Assembly (NCBI GenBank): GCA_900541685.1
Contig: UQKM01000008.1
Location: 1 to 64,000 of the forward strand
Reading direction: 5' to 3'
DNA length: 64,000 bases
From: an uncultured Collinsella sp.
Lineage (GTDB): Bacteria > Actinomycetota > Coriobacteriia > Coriobacteriales > Coriobacteriaceae
A model generated the notes under the pieces. The model ran no database searches. It was not told the origin of the DNA and worked only from the letters and a program-made list of their open reading frames with translations. A program made the translations under genes and the position numbers. Positions 52,124 through 61,269 of this stretch are shown piece after piece. Position 1 is the first letter of the stretch, and every line of letters starts with the position of its first letter.

Positions 52124-52843
52124 CTAGGCCAGCGTTACGTTGTGCAGCTCAAAGCGGTCGCCTACGCTGTGCGAGATAGAATATTCAAACGCGGTGCCGC
52201 TATCCAAGAAGTCAATCTGGTTGAGTTCGAGCAGGGGAGAGCCGGGTTTGGTATCCAGGCGCTCAGCCTCTTCCTCAGTTGCCGCGACGGCGCGAATGGT
52301 ACGGTGGAAACTCGAGATCTTGAGTCCGCACTGCTCGCGGATGAAGCTGTAGACCGACGCGTACAGGTCTTTTTTCTTAAGACCCGGAATCAGCTCGAGT
52401 GGCATATAGGTGTACTCAATAACGATGGGCTGACCATCGACCTGGCGCACGCGCACGATGTGATAGGCAAAGTCGTCCTCGGCAATTCCCAGCTGAGTTG
52501 CGACGTCCGCTGGTGGATTGACAATCGAGAAATCGTAGACCACCGAGGTCACCTTCTCCCCGCGGTGCTCATACGAAAAACCCTGGGCGCGGTCATTTTT
52601 GCCCTGGAAAAATGCCTGGTCGGGGAGACCCGCCGTGTCCTTAACGTAGGTGCCCGATCCGCGCCGGCTGGTGATCAGGCCTTCCTCGGTGATCTGCTCA
52701 ATAGCTCGTTTGACGGTGATCTTGGAAACGCTATAGAGCTCACAGAACTTAACGATGGTGGGTAGCTTGTCGCCCGGTTTAAGAGTGCCGTCCTCGATGC
52801 TTCGACGGATATCCGCAGCTATCGCCTCGTATTTGGGAATCAT
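52124..52843 (-). CDS. GntR-family regulator, HutC/UTRA type
   Basis: 239 residues. Winged helix at 1-70 (IPKYEAIAADIRRSIEDGTL, LKPGDKLPT, SKITVKRAIEQL-like) and a UTRA ligand-binding domain after it (HIVRVRQVDGQPIVIEYTYMP). Regulators of this type respond to phosphosugars or amino sugars. With manA behind it and a ROK glucokinase divergent from it, control of hexose or mannose use is a reasonable guess. Confidence 0.88.
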   Translation of the reverse strand: MIPKYEAIAADIRRSIEDGTLKPGDKLPTIVKFCELYSVSKITVKRAIEQITEEGLITSRRGSGTYVKDTAGLPDQAFFQGKNDRAQGFSYEHRGEKVTSVVYDFSIVNPPADVATQLGIAEDDFAYHIVRVRQVDGQPIVIEYTYMPLELIPGLKKKDLYASVYSFIREQCGLKISSFHRTIRAVAATEEEAERLDTKPGSPLLELNQIDFLDSGTAFEYSISHSVGDRFELHNVTLA

Positions 52844-53180
52844 GGAACCCCCTTTCCAGCTTGATTGAGTATAAAAGAAAGTATAGCCAACACCTAAGTA
52901 TCCCTATTGCGTTTTAGAATAGTTCGAGAAAGAGAATATCTAAAACGCTTTTCTTATTAAATAAAAGCGCCTTAAAACGAAATACACTCGAATGGTGCCG
53001 TATTGAGCGGATGATCAGTCTGGGGACGGGGCCGAGTCGCGTTGCCGCCTAACGAACTGATTGTCATCCCTGCGTTTCCCCAGATAAAACCTGCCAAAAC
53101 AAACCTGTCCCTTTTTGGTGGGTTTTTGCCTTGGGAGCGGTACCATACAGGCAATGTTTAAACGAGAAAGGTGGGCTCCC
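52844..53180. other. Divergent promoter region of gntR and the glucokinase gene
   Basis: About 340 bases, AT-rich in the left part. It holds a perfect 10-bp inverted repeat, GCGTTTTAGA at 52909-52918 and TCTAAAACGC at 52939-52948, separated by 20 bases; this is a possible operator for the GntR regulator or a structural element. No gene is visible. Confidence 0.5.
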
Positions 53181-54134
53181 ATGGAACCTAAGCAGTACTA
53201 CATCGGCATTGACGTCGGCGGCACTTCGGTTAAGGAGGGCCTGTTCGATGAGGACGGCAACCTGCTTGCCAAGGCCAGTGTGCCCACGCCTCCCATCGTT
53301 GATGCTGCGGGCTTTGCCGCGGTGACCGAGGCTATTGACCAGGTGGTTGCCAAGGCGCAGATTCCGCGCGCCTTTGTGGCGGGCATTGGCCTGGCCGTTC
53401 CGTGTCCCATCCCGGCGTCGGGCGATGCCAAGGTCAAGGCCAACATTGCCATCAACCTGCCTGAGCTAAGAGTCGCCATTCAGGAGCACTGCCCCGACGC
53501 GGTCGTTAAGTACGAGAACGATGCCAACGCCGCTGCCATGGGCGAGGCCTGGCTCGGCTCTGCCAAGGGCGTACAGAACGTGGTGATGGTCACCATTGGT
53601 ACCGGCGTGGGCGGCGGCGTTATCGTTAACGGCGACGTGGTATCAGGCGTTGTGGGCGCCGGCGGCGAGATTGGCCATATGTGCCTGAACCCCGACGAGG
53701 AGCGCACCTGCGGCTGCGGCGGCCATGGCCATCTGGAGCAGTATTCCAGCGCCACCGGCGTGGTGAGCAACTACCTTGCCGAGTGCGAAAAGGCGGGCGT
53801 CGAGCCCATCGAGCTCACCGGGCCTTCTGATTCCAAGGACGTGTTCCAGGCCTGCCGCGAGGGTGACAAGCTCGCGCTGGCAGCTGCCGATACCATGGCC
53901 GACTATCTCGGCCGCGCCCTGGCGCTTATTGCCAACGTGGTTGATCCCGAGATGTTCCTCATCGGCGGCGGCGCCTCCGCCTCGGCCGATGTCTACCTCG
54001 ACAAGGTTCGCGAGCACTTTAAGCAGTACGCGCTTTCCGCCTCGCGCGAGACGCCCATTAAGGTCGCTTCGCTCGGAAACGACGCCGGCATCATCGGTGC
54101 CGCCTACGTAGCCCTGCGCGCCGCCGGTAAATAG
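53181..54134 (+). CDS. ROK-family glucokinase
   Basis: 317 residues from the ATG at 53181 (GAAAGGTGGG upstream). ATP-binding IGIDVGGTSVKEGLFD, catalytic-region YENDANAAAMGEAW, VTIGTGVGGGVIV, and the zinc-binding CGCGGHGHLEQYSSATGV. The usual second zinc Cys (CGCGxxGCLE) is His here. Glucose phosphorylation is most likely; other hexoses are possible. Confidence 0.9.
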   Translation: MEPKQYYIGIDVGGTSVKEGLFDEDGNLLAKASVPTPPIVDAAGFAAVTEAIDQVVAKAQIPRAFVAGIGLAVPCPIPASGDAKVKANIAINLPELRVAIQEHCPDAVVKYENDANAAAMGEAWLGSAKGVQNVVMVTIGTGVGGGVIVNGDVVSGVVGAGGEIGHMCLNPDEERTCGCGGHGHLEQYSSATGVVSNYLAECEKAGVEPIELTGPSDSKDVFQACREGDKLALAAADTMADYLGRALALIANVVDPEMFLIGGGASASADVYLDKVREHFKQYALSASRETPIKVASLGNDAGIIGAAYVALRAAGK

Positions 54135-54137
54135 CTG

Positions 54138-54185
54138 GTGCAAGGGGGACAGGTTACTTTGCACCAACATGGTGCAAAAGGGACA
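54138..54185. repeat. Small extragenic repeat with inverted arms
   Basis: GGTGCAAGGGGGACAG at 54138-54152 and GGTGCAAAAGGGACAG at 54171-54185 are direct near-repeats; TTTGCACC / GGTGCAAA at 54158-54178 is an inverted pair around AACAT. This looks like a dispersed extragenic element of the GGGACAG type. Confidence 0.6.
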
Positions 54186-54300
54186 GCCTTGGCCCCCGTG
54201 CCTGCCCCAATTTGTGCCGCGGCCCTTCCATCTCATAGGGTTCGGCGTCAGCGTGCTACCATAGCTACGTCCAAGTACACATATCAAGTGGAGGATATCC

Positions 54301-55224
54301 ATGGCAAACGTTCTTGTCTTTGGTCACCAGAACCCCGATAACGACGCCATCATGAGCGCCGTCGTCCTGTCCCAGCTGCTCAACCAGGTTGAGTATGCCG
54401 GCAACACCTACGAGGCCTGCGCCCTTGGTCAGCTTCCGGCCGAGTCCGCCAAGCTGCTCGCCGACGCCGGCATCGCCGAGCCCCGCGTGATCGAGTCCGT
54501 CGAGGCCGGCCAGCTCGTCGTCCTCACCGACCACAACGAGTCCGCGCAGTCCGTCGCCGGCCTTAAGGACGCCACGGTCTTTGGCGTCGTCGACCATCAC
54601 CGCATCGGCGACTTTGAGACTGCCGGCCCGCTGCACTACATCTGCCTGCCCTGGGGCTCCAGCTGCACCATCGTCACCAAGCTCGCCGGCGTGCTCGGCG
54701 TTGAGCTTTCCGACATCCAGGCCAAGCTGCTGCTCTCGGCCATGATGACCGACACGCTCATGCTCAAGAGCCCCACCACCACCGATGTCGACCGCGCCGT
54801 CGCCGCCAAGCTCGGCGAGCAGGTGGGCGTCGACCCGGTCAAGTTTGGCATGGAGGTCTTCCTCACCCGTCCGTCCGGCTCCTTCACCGCAGCCGAGATG
54901 GTCGGCAACGACATCAAGATGTTCGAGCCTGCTGGCAAGAAGCTGCTCATCGGCCAGTACGAGACTGTCGACAAGACCCGCGCACTCGGCATGATCGACG
55001 AGATCCGCGAGGCCATGCGCGCCTACGCCGCCGAGAAGGGTGCCGACGGCATCGTCCTGTGCATCACCGACATCATGGAGGAGGGCTCGCAGGTCCTGCT
55101 CGAGGGCGAGACTGAGGCCGCTCAGAAGGGCCTGGGCATTGCCGACGAGCACGACGGCGTCTGGATGCCGGGTGTCCTCTCCCGTAAGAAGCAGGTCGCT
55201 GCCCCCATCATGGCCGCCTGCTAG
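54301..55224 (+). CDS. ppaC: Manganese-dependent inorganic pyrophosphatase
   Basis: 307 residues, standard family II length. Metal ligands in FGHQNPDNDAIMSA, LTDHNE and VVDHHRIGDF; the C-terminal DHHA2 domain ends with LSRKKQVAAPI (substrate-binding Arg-Lys-Lys). A DHH-superfamily enzyme that removes pyrophosphate and drives biosynthesis. AGTGGAGG ribosome site upstream. Confidence 0.95.
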   Translation: MANVLVFGHQNPDNDAIMSAVVLSQLLNQVEYAGNTYEACALGQLPAESAKLLADAGIAEPRVIESVEAGQLVVLTDHNESAQSVAGLKDATVFGVVDHHRIGDFETAGPLHYICLPWGSSCTIVTKLAGVLGVELSDIQAKLLLSAMMTDTLMLKSPTTTDVDRAVAAKLGEQVGVDPVKFGMEVFLTRPSGSFTAAEMVGNDIKMFEPAGKKLLIGQYETVDKTRALGMIDEIREAMRAYAAEKGADGIVLCITDIMEEGSQVLLEGETEAAQKGLGIADEHDGVWMPGVLSRKKQVAAPIMAAC

Positions 55225-55243
55225 GTTTAGTTGACCAAACGCT

Positions 55244-55283
55244 ACGACCGGATCGCGGACGCCCCGCGCTCCGGTCGTTTTTT
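55244..55283 (+). terminator. Intrinsic terminator of ppaC
   Basis: ACGACCGGA / TCCGGTCGT with TTTTTT after it. Confidence 0.85.
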
Positions 55284-55421
55284 GTGCACGGTGCCGCGTC
55301 GTCTCTTGGACAGGCGTGCCCGTCCCGTTGAGCAAATAATGTTCAACCTGTGGTTCCGCTTTTCGGCCATGCCTGCGTGCTTGTCGTGCAGGGTAGGCTA
55401 GATGCAAGCGTAATACGTTAG

Positions 55422-55477
55422 AGCGCGGCGCCGCCACTTGGGCGGGCCGTGCTTTTTTAAGACGGGAGCTTTCCCGT
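55422..55477 (+). promoter_or_regulatory. Terminator-like hairpin and second hairpin in the nhaA leader
   Basis: A GC-rich hairpin (GCGCGGCGCCGCC / GGGCGGGCCGTGC, 55423-55452) with six T's at 55453-55458 ends about 33 bases before the nhaA start. A second hairpin, ACGGGA GCTT TCCCGT at 55462-55477, directly precedes the ribosome site. The ppaC terminator is 140 bases upstream, so this structure belongs to the nhaA leader and could be an attenuator or the expression platform of an ion-sensing RNA. Confidence 0.5.
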
Positions 55478-55491
55478 GAAAGGAGCCGCCC

Positions 55492-56850
55492 ATGGCAGCA
55501 ACTGAGCAGCTGTTCAACGTTCGTGAGCGCAAGCGCTTTGAACGTCACGACATCTGGGAGCGCATCGCCGAGAACGGCACGATTTCCGCCGCCGTCATGG
55601 TCTTCGCCGCCATCGCCGCCGTTATTTGCGCCAATACCGATGCCTACGAGGCCATCCATCACTTTTTGGAGACCCCGCTGTATGTGGGCCTGGGCAACCT
55701 TACGGCCGGTCTCACCGTTGAGCTTTTCGTCAACGACTTCCTCATGGCGATTTTCTTTTTGTTGGTGGGCATTGAGCTTAAGTACGAGATGACAGTTGGC
55801 GAGCTCAAGAACCCGCGCCAGGCCATGCTTCCCATGCTGGCGGCCGTGGGCGGCGTCGTCGTTCCCGCCTGCATCTACCTGATCTTCAACCATGCCGGCG
55901 CCCGCAACGGTTGGGCCATCCCCATGGCAACCGATATTGCCTTTGCGCTGGGCGTGCTATCGCTTTTGGGCAATCGCGTTCCCAACGGCGTGCGCGTGTT
56001 TTTCTCGACGCTCGCCATCGCCGACGACCTCATCTCCATCGCCGCCATCGCCATCTTCTACGGTCAGAGCCCCAATCCGTTTTGGTTGGGCGCCGCCGCG
56101 CTTGTGACCTGCGCGCTCGTGTGGCTCAACAAGACGCATCATTACCGCCTTGCCCCGTATTCGATACTGGGCCTGCTGTTGTGGTTCTGCATGTTCAAGA
56201 GCGGCGTGCACGCCACGCTTGCTGGCGTCATCCTGGCCTTCACCATCCCGGCCAAGTGCGGCGTCAAGCTCGATAGCCTCACCGATTGGCTGGGCGAGTG
56301 CCTGCCGCTGCTCGATGACCGCTACGACGACGAGGCGCACATCCTGGGCCAGCATGACTTTACCGTCTCGACCACCAAGGTCGAGCGCGTCATGCACCGC
56401 GTGACCCCGCCGCTCATCCGCATGGAGCGTCTGATCTCCACGCCGGTCAACTTTGTGATCCTGCCGATCTTTGCGTTCGTAAACGCGCAGGTTCGCCTAG
56501 TGGGCGTGGACATGAGCACGCTGCTCACCGACCCGGTGACGCTCGGCGTATATTTTGGCATGCTGCTGGGCAAGCCGATTGGCATCTTTGGCATGACGTT
56601 TGCCCTGGTTAAGCTCAAGATCTCCGAGCTGCCGCGCAACGTTAACTGGCACATGATTGCCGGCGTGGGCATTCTGGGCGGCATCGGCTTTACCATGTCG
56701 ATTCTCATTAGCGGCCTCGCCTTCCCGACGGCCCAGTTTGAGGTTCTGGCTGCCAAGGCCGCTATTCTCGCCGGTTCGGTCACCGCAGCCGTGCTCGGCA
56801 TGATCTACATGAGCGTGGTCTGCAAGCATCCCTCGCCCAAAGACGAGTAA
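55492..56850 (+). CDS. nhaA: Na+/H+ antiporter NhaA
   Basis: 452 residues. Family signatures: FLVNDFLMAIFFLLVGIELK-type stretch (VNDFLMAIFFLLVGIELKYE), AIPMATDIAFALGVLSLLG and TLAIADDLISI, with the paired Asp in IADD that bind Na+, and GVHATLAGVILAFTIP near the middle. About 11-12 membrane spans. A hydrophilic insert after about 285 (LPLLDDRYDDEAHILGQHDF) is somewhat longer than in E. coli. AAAGGAG ribosome site. It exchanges Na+ for H+ at alkaline pH. Confidence 0.95.
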   Translation: MAATEQLFNVRERKRFERHDIWERIAENGTISAAVMVFAAIAAVICANTDAYEAIHHFLETPLYVGLGNLTAGLTVELFVNDFLMAIFFLLVGIELKYEMTVGELKNPRQAMLPMLAAVGGVVVPACIYLIFNHAGARNGWAIPMATDIAFALGVLSLLGNRVPNGVRVFFSTLAIADDLISIAAIAIFYGQSPNPFWLGAAALVTCALVWLNKTHHYRLAPYSILGLLLWFCMFKSGVHATLAGVILAFTIPAKCGVKLDSLTDWLGECLPLLDDRYDDEAHILGQHDFTVSTTKVERVMHRVTPPLIRMERLISTPVNFVILPIFAFVNAQVRLVGVDMSTLLTDPVTLGVYFGMLLGKPIGIFGMTFALVKLKISELPRNVNWHMIAGVGILGGIGFTMSILISGLAFPTAQFEVLAAKAAILAGSVTAAVLGMIYMSVVCKHPSPKDE

Positions 56851-56936
56851 GAGCGCGAAAACCGGCTCCAGAACCGATTCGGGCGCGTTCAAAATGCGGA
56901 TTCGGGCGGTGCTTGCCGCCTGCCAGACACGCCAGT

Positions 56937-57162
56937 GGTCAAAAAACGCCGTTTGTGAGTACTGTCACAAACGGCGTATCATTTTAGGTGCGGAAAATAA
57001 TGAACAAAGTTATAAGAACTGTACGTTAATGAGTGACCATCGACTTCCAATTTGGCGCTAGCTGACGGTGATTAGGAAGTTTCAAGTCGAGTTTTGCCGA
57101 TTTCGACCAAGAATCGCTGCTACTAAAAAGGTAACAGTACTCATATTTGCCCTTTTTTGGCC
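56937..57162. repeat. MITE-like repeat, family B, second copy
   Basis: 226 bases delimited by GGTCAAAAAACGCC ... GAGTACTGT on the left and AACAGTACTCATATTTGCCC ... TTTTTTGGCC on the right. The right 50 bases match the right end of the interrupted copy at 40257-40305 nearly base for base. The left end carries an inner hairpin CGCCGTTTGTGA / TCACAAACGGCG. No protein is encoded. Bases 56851-56936 and 57163-57223 hold no gene. Confidence 0.75.
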
Positions 57163-57223
57163 ACAAGCTCTAAAACAAGCCTCGCCAAGGTCGGGAAGCG
57201 GGCCAAATCGCCGGCCTCGAGGC

Positions 57224-57478
57224 TTATTCCACCGTTCCGTAGACGGCGCCCCAGCCGTGGGCGGCCAAGGCGGAGTTGAGCTGGTCGCAAAGTGACTGGC
57301 GGTCGTAGTAGCCGGGCGGCAAAAGATTCACGATCTCCATGAGGTCGGGCGCCAGGTCCAAGATTTCGGCCTGTACGATCAGATCCAGGCGGTCGATGGC
57401 GTGGCGGTCGTAAAACAGTCCGTCGACCAGGCGCTGCAAGTCGCCGAATTCCTCGGCCTGAAACGATCCGTACTCCAT
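57224..57478 (-). CDS. Small conserved-looking protein, unknown
   Basis: 84 residues from the ATG at 57478, with AAGGAGG upstream; ten in-frame codons further upstream are not needed. Acidic, single helical domain (FGDLQRLVDGLFYDRHAIDR and LAPDLMEIVNLLPPGYYDR). No motif recognised. It is divergent from the aminotransferase gene. Confidence 0.7.
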   Translation of the reverse strand: MEYGSFQAEEFGDLQRLVDGLFYDRHAIDRLDLIVQAEILDLAPDLMEIVNLLPPGYYDRQSLCDQLNSALAAHGWGAVYGTVE

Positions 57479-57628
57479 AGTGCCTCCTTGGGCGCCCCAC
57501 GCCGGCATGCGCGGCGATTCGTAATTGATTGCGATGAACTTAATCTATCACGGCTTCATAACGTTGCGACGATGGCGGTCTATACTTAGACGAACTGCAA
57601 CATACCGCTTCGCGAAAGGTCGCACCCC

Positions 57629-58933
57629 ATGCAGACGATCTACCAGAAGATGGAAACCACCGAACTCGATGCCGCCATCGAGGCGCTCAAAGCCGAGGTC
57701 GCCGAGGTCAAGGCCAAGGGCCTGGCGCTCGACATGGCCCGCGGCAAGCCGTCGCCCTCCCAGGTGGACATCTCTCGACCCATGCTCGATATCCTCAATG
57801 CCGATGCCGATCTGCATGACGGCAACGTCGACTGCTCCAACTACGGCTGCTTTGAGGGCATTCCCTCGGCACGCAAGCTGGCGGGGGAGTTCCTGGGTTG
57901 CCCTGCCGAGCAGACGCTCGTACTGGGCTCGTCGAGCCTGCTGATTGAGCATGACATCGCCGGCATGTTCTGGCGCTGTGGCTCGTGCGGCAGCGAGCCC
58001 TGGGACGCCTACGAGGCCGCGCACGACGGCAAGAAGGTCAAGTTCCTGTGCCCCGTTCCCGGCTACGATCGCCACTTTGGCATCACCGCCGACTTGGGCA
58101 TCGAGAACGTCCCCGTCGCGATGACCGACAACGGCCCCGACATGGCCGAGGTTGAGCGCCTGGTTGCCACCGACGACTCCATCAAGGGCATCTGGTGCGT
58201 GCCCAAGTATTCCAACCCCACGGGCATCACCTTTAGCGAGGACACCGTGCGTCGCCTGGTCGAGATGCCCACGGCCGCGCCCGATTTCCGCATCTTCTGG
58301 GACAACGCCTACTGCGTGCACGACCTGTACGACGAGACCGACGAGCTCGCCAACATCTTCGATCTTGCCCGCGCGGCGGGCACCGAGGACCGCGTGGTGG
58401 CCTTTGCCTCGACGTCCAAGATCACCTTCCCGGGTGCCGGCATCGGCTTTATCGGTGCGAGCCCCGCGGTCATCGCCGAGTTCTCCAAGCGCCTGAAGGC
58501 CGGCCTCATCAGCGCCGACAAGCTCAACCAGCTGCGTCACGTGCGCTTCCTTCCCACCATCGAGGCGGTCAAGAAGCACATGAAAAAGCATGCCGAGTTC
58601 CTGCGCCCGCGCTCTGAGGCCGTTGAGCGCAAGCTCACCGAGGGCCTGGGCGACACGGGTTGCGCCACCTGGACGCATCCACGCGGCGGCTACTTTGTGA
58701 GCTTCGATGGTCCCGAGGGCTCGGCCCAAAAGGTCGCCGCGCTCTGCGCCGACTTGGGCGTCAAGCTCACGCCGGCCGGTGCCACCTGGCCTTATGGCAA
58801 GGACCCGCGCGACACCAACATCCGCATCGCGCCGAGCTATCCCACGGTCGAGGACCTGGAGGCCGCGCTCGATGTGCTGGTGCTGGCCGTTAAGCTTGTC
58901 GCTGCCGAGCTTGCGCGTGCCGAGCGCGCCTAA
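57629..58933 (+). CDS. Aminotransferase class I, aspartate aminotransferase-like
   Basis: 434 residues. The PLP lysine lies in ASTSKITFPGAGIGF; VPKYSNPTGITFSEDTVRR and WDNAYCVHDLYDE (NP and D-x-A-Y) are the fold-type I signatures. The N-terminal DMARGKPSPSQVDIS and SNYGCFEGIPSARKLAGEFLG resemble the Asp_aminotransf (subgroup Ic) family. Probably transfers the amino group between aspartate or alanine and 2-oxoglutarate. A TATACT -10-like box lies about 45 nt upstream. Confidence 0.9.
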   Translation: MQTIYQKMETTELDAAIEALKAEVAEVKAKGLALDMARGKPSPSQVDISRPMLDILNADADLHDGNVDCSNYGCFEGIPSARKLAGEFLGCPAEQTLVLGSSSLLIEHDIAGMFWRCGSCGSEPWDAYEAAHDGKKVKFLCPVPGYDRHFGITADLGIENVPVAMTDNGPDMAEVERLVATDDSIKGIWCVPKYSNPTGITFSEDTVRRLVEMPTAAPDFRIFWDNAYCVHDLYDETDELANIFDLARAAGTEDRVVAFASTSKITFPGAGIGFIGASPAVIAEFSKRLKAGLISADKLNQLRHVRFLPTIEAVKKHMKKHAEFLRPRSEAVERKLTEGLGDTGCATWTHPRGGYFVSFDGPEGSAQKVAALCADLGVKLTPAGATWPYGKDPRDTNIRIAPSYPTVEDLEAALDVLVLAVKLVAAELARAERA

Positions 58934-58999
58934 CGCGTAGGGCCCCGCAAGTCCGCGCCTAGTACTATCCGCACTTTCGATACGTAAAGGAGCGTATAC

Positions 59000-59314
59000 A
59001 TGGATTTGGGTATTTCCACAAACCCCACGCCAGAGCTCTACACCATTAAGGTGACCGGTGAGATCGATATCTCTAACGCCGATAGCCTGCGCAATGCCAT
59101 CGACCTGGCACTCGAGCAGCCCACCGAGGCCGTTGAGCTCGATTTTGCCCAGGTGAGCTACATTGATTCGACGGGCATTGGCGTGCTCGTGGGCGCCGCG
59201 CACCACGCGGTTGACCACGGCAAGCGCTTTAGCTGCACCAATGTGCAGCCCCCGGTGATGCGCGTGGTTCAGCTGTTGGGTGTCGACCAGGAGATTTCGA
59301 TCACCGCTGCATAA
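59000..59314 (+). CDS. STAS-domain anti-sigma factor antagonist
   Basis: 104 residues. Typical SpoIIAA/RsbV-like pattern: VTGEIDISNADSLRNAID and SYIDSTGIGVLVGA, with the Ser of DSTG as the phosphorylation site. It should bind a partner-switching anti-sigma kinase, but no such kinase or sigma factor is next to it. AAAGGAG ribosome site. Confidence 0.9.
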   Translation: MDLGISTNPTPELYTIKVTGEIDISNADSLRNAIDLALEQPTEAVELDFAQVSYIDSTGIGVLVGAAHHAVDHGKRFSCTNVQPPVMRVVQLLGVDQEISITAA

Positions 59315-59466
59315 TCTTTGCCCCAAAAGGGCGTGCCGTTTGGCATATGTTTGTGATGCGCTCGGACGTTTTGGCGTCCGGGCGCTATACTTGACCGAAT
59401 GAATAGACGAGTTCCGGCCGAATGGCGCGGTGCGGGCTCGAATCACATCGAGCCTTGGAGGTATGT

Positions 59467-60060
59467 GTGTTTGGTATTGGAGAAGGTGAGCTGGCAATCA
59501 TCGTGGTCTTCGGCTTTTTGCTGTTTGGCCCGGATAAGCTCCCGCAGATGGGCCGTACGATCGGCCGTGCCATCCGTCAGTTCCGCGAGACGCAGGAAAA
59601 GATGACGGCGGTTGTCCAGTCCGAGATCATCGATCCGGTAAGCGAGGCCGCTTCGGCTCCGGTCAAGCCCAAGAAGGCTGCCGTCGATGACGATTCCGAT
59701 GCGGACGAGGATGCTGCCGAGACGGTAGCGCCCGCCAAGAAGGAGACCTTTGCCGAGCGTCGTGCCCGCCTTGCTGCCGAGAAGGCCGCGAGCGAGGCTG
59801 CCGCCGAGGGCGAGGGTGCTGCTGAGGAGTCCGAGGCCGAGGGTGCCGAGGCCGAGCCTGCCGCTGCCGCCGAGCCTGCCGTCGAGCCCGAGCCTGCTGC
59901 AGAGCCCGAGCCCGAGCCGGCAGAGCCCACGACGGCTGACCTCTACGCCCGTCGTCCCCGCAAGCGCAAGGCCGTCGTCGACCAGCTCGCTCGCGAGCTC
60001 GAGGCCGAGGACGCTGCCGAGACTGCTGCCGCCGACGCCCCGAAGGGAGGCGATGAGTAA
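59467..60060 (+). CDS. tatB: Twin-arginine translocase subunit TatA/TatB
   Basis: 197 residues from a GTG at 59467 (GGAGG 5-6 nt upstream); earlier in-frame codons lack a site. N-terminal span and amphipathic helix: FGIGEGELAIIVVFGFLLFG, PDKLPQMGRTIGRAIRQFRE. This is followed by a very long, Glu/Ala-rich low-complexity tail ending in a basic patch (RPRKRKAVVDQL). The TatB-like length and position just before tatC suggest TatB, but a dual-role TatA is possible. The tail is unusually acidic. Confidence 0.85.
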   Translation: MFGIGEGELAIIVVFGFLLFGPDKLPQMGRTIGRAIRQFRETQEKMTAVVQSEIIDPVSEAASAPVKPKKAAVDDDSDADEDAAETVAPAKKETFAERRARLAAEKAASEAAAEGEGAAEESEAEGAEAEPAAAAEPAVEPEPAAEPEPEPAEPTTADLYARRPRKRKAVVDQLARELEAEDAAETAAADAPKGGDE

Positions 60061-60851
60061 TGCCTATCGGACCTGCTCGTATGCCGCTCTTCGATCACTT
60101 GGGAGAGCTCCGTCGCCGCCTGACCATCGTGGTCGTGTCGGTGTTTGCCGCCGCCATCGTGCTGTACTTTGCCACGCCCGTGGTGCTCGATATCCTGGAA
60201 GACCCCATCCGCTCGTTTGTGCCGGACGGTAAGTTCTACATCACCACCACACTCGGCGGCTTTGGCCTGCGCTTCTCGCTGGCCATCAAGATGGCCGTGG
60301 TCATGTGCACGCCCATGATCATCTGGCAGATCCTGGCATTTTTCCTGCCGGCGCTGCGCCCCAACGAGCGCAAGTGGGTCGTGCCCACGGTGCTCGCCTC
60401 GACGGTGCTGTTCTTCCTGGGTGCCATCTTCTGCTATTTCATCATCATCCCGGCGGGCTTTGAGTGGCTCATCGGCGAGACCTCGGCCGTCGCTACGGCG
60501 CTGCCCGACCTGGAGAACTACGTCAACATGGAGCTGCTCTTTATGATCGGCTTTGGTGTGGCGTTTGAGCTGCCGCTCATCATCTTCTATCTGTCCGTCT
60601 TTCACATCGTGTCCTATGCGGCCTTCCGCAGCGCCTGGCGCTACGTGTACGTAGGCCTGCTTGTGGGCTCGGCTGTGATTACGCCCGACGGCTCGCCCGT
60701 TACGCTGGGTCTCATGTATGGCGCCCTGCTCTCGCTCTACGAGATTTCGCTCGCCATCGCTCGCGTGGTCATTACCGCGCGCGAGGGCAAGGAGGGCCTG
60801 TTCGTGAGCCGTCTGGACCTGTTCTCGGACGACGAGGACGACGAGGAGTAA
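60060..60851 (+). CDS. tatC: Twin-arginine translocase subunit TatC
   Basis: 263 residues. Starts in the TAATG overlap with the previous gene. MPLFDHLGELRRRL, the conserved FxxHLxELRxR start, six membrane spans, and YFIIIPAGFEWL and FGVAFELPL of the family. It is the receptor for twin-arginine signal peptides. hypA follows 6 nt on. Confidence 0.95.
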   Translation: MPIGPARMPLFDHLGELRRRLTIVVVSVFAAAIVLYFATPVVLDILEDPIRSFVPDGKFYITTTLGGFGLRFSLAIKMAVVMCTPMIIWQILAFFLPALRPNERKWVVPTVLASTVLFFLGAIFCYFIIIPAGFEWLIGETSAVATALPDLENYVNMELLFMIGFGVAFELPLIIFYLSVFHIVSYAAFRSAWRYVYVGLLVGSAVITPDGSPVTLGLMYGALLSLYEISLAIARVVITAREGKEGLFVSRLDLFSDDEDDEE

Positions 60852-60857
60852 ATCGGT

Positions 60858-61214
60858 ATGCACGAGGTTGGCATTGTCAACGGCATACTCGATACAGTGA
60901 TTCGCGCGGCGCGTGGGGCGGGGGCCTCGCGCGCCGTTTTGGTAACGCTGCGTATCGGGGATATGACCGAGGTCGTGCGCGAGGCGCTTGACTTTGCGTG
61001 GGAAACGTTTCGCGACGAGGACCCGCTCACGCGCGGCTGCGAGCTTGCCGTGGAGGAAGTCCATCCACAAAGCGAGTGTCTGGACTGCGGTGAGGTCTTT
61101 GAGCACGACCGTTTCCATTGCCGTTGTCCCCAATGTGGCGGTGCCAACGTGCGTCTGCTGCATGGCCGCGAACTCGACATCGCAAGTATCGAGATCGAGA
61201 CCCCCGACGATTAG
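60858..61214 (+). CDS. hypA: Hydrogenase/urease nickel incorporation protein HypA
   Basis: 118 residues. N-terminal MHEVGIVNGIL supplies the nickel-binding MHE motif; the zinc ribbon is CLDCGEVF ... CPQC. It delivers nickel to [NiFe]-hydrogenase. It is translated right behind tatC, which fits, since hydrogenases are exported by Tat. Confidence 0.93.
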   Translation: MHEVGIVNGILDTVIRAARGAGASRAVLVTLRIGDMTEVVREALDFAWETFRDEDPLTRGCELAVEEVHPQSECLDCGEVFEHDRFHCRCPQCGGANVRLLHGRELDIASIEIETPDD

Positions 61215-61269
61215 CACGCTCGCCATCTAGCGATGGGGTATAAAAGGGCCAAAGTAAGGAGCGCTAAGT

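Noticed and set aside
54265..55893. Long minus-strand open frame over ppaC and the start of nhaA
   Set aside because: It is the antisense shadow of two clear genes on the plus strand; GC-rich third positions keep the opposite strand open.
59363..59379. GGACG-TTTTGG-CGTCC as terminator of the STAS gene
   Set aside because: The stem is only 5 bp and has no T run, and it overlaps the region expected to hold the tat promoter.
57548..59497. 650-codon minus-strand open frame over the aminotransferase and STAS genes
   Set aside because: Antisense shadow; it crosses two clear genes and their intergenic region and has no recognisable motif.
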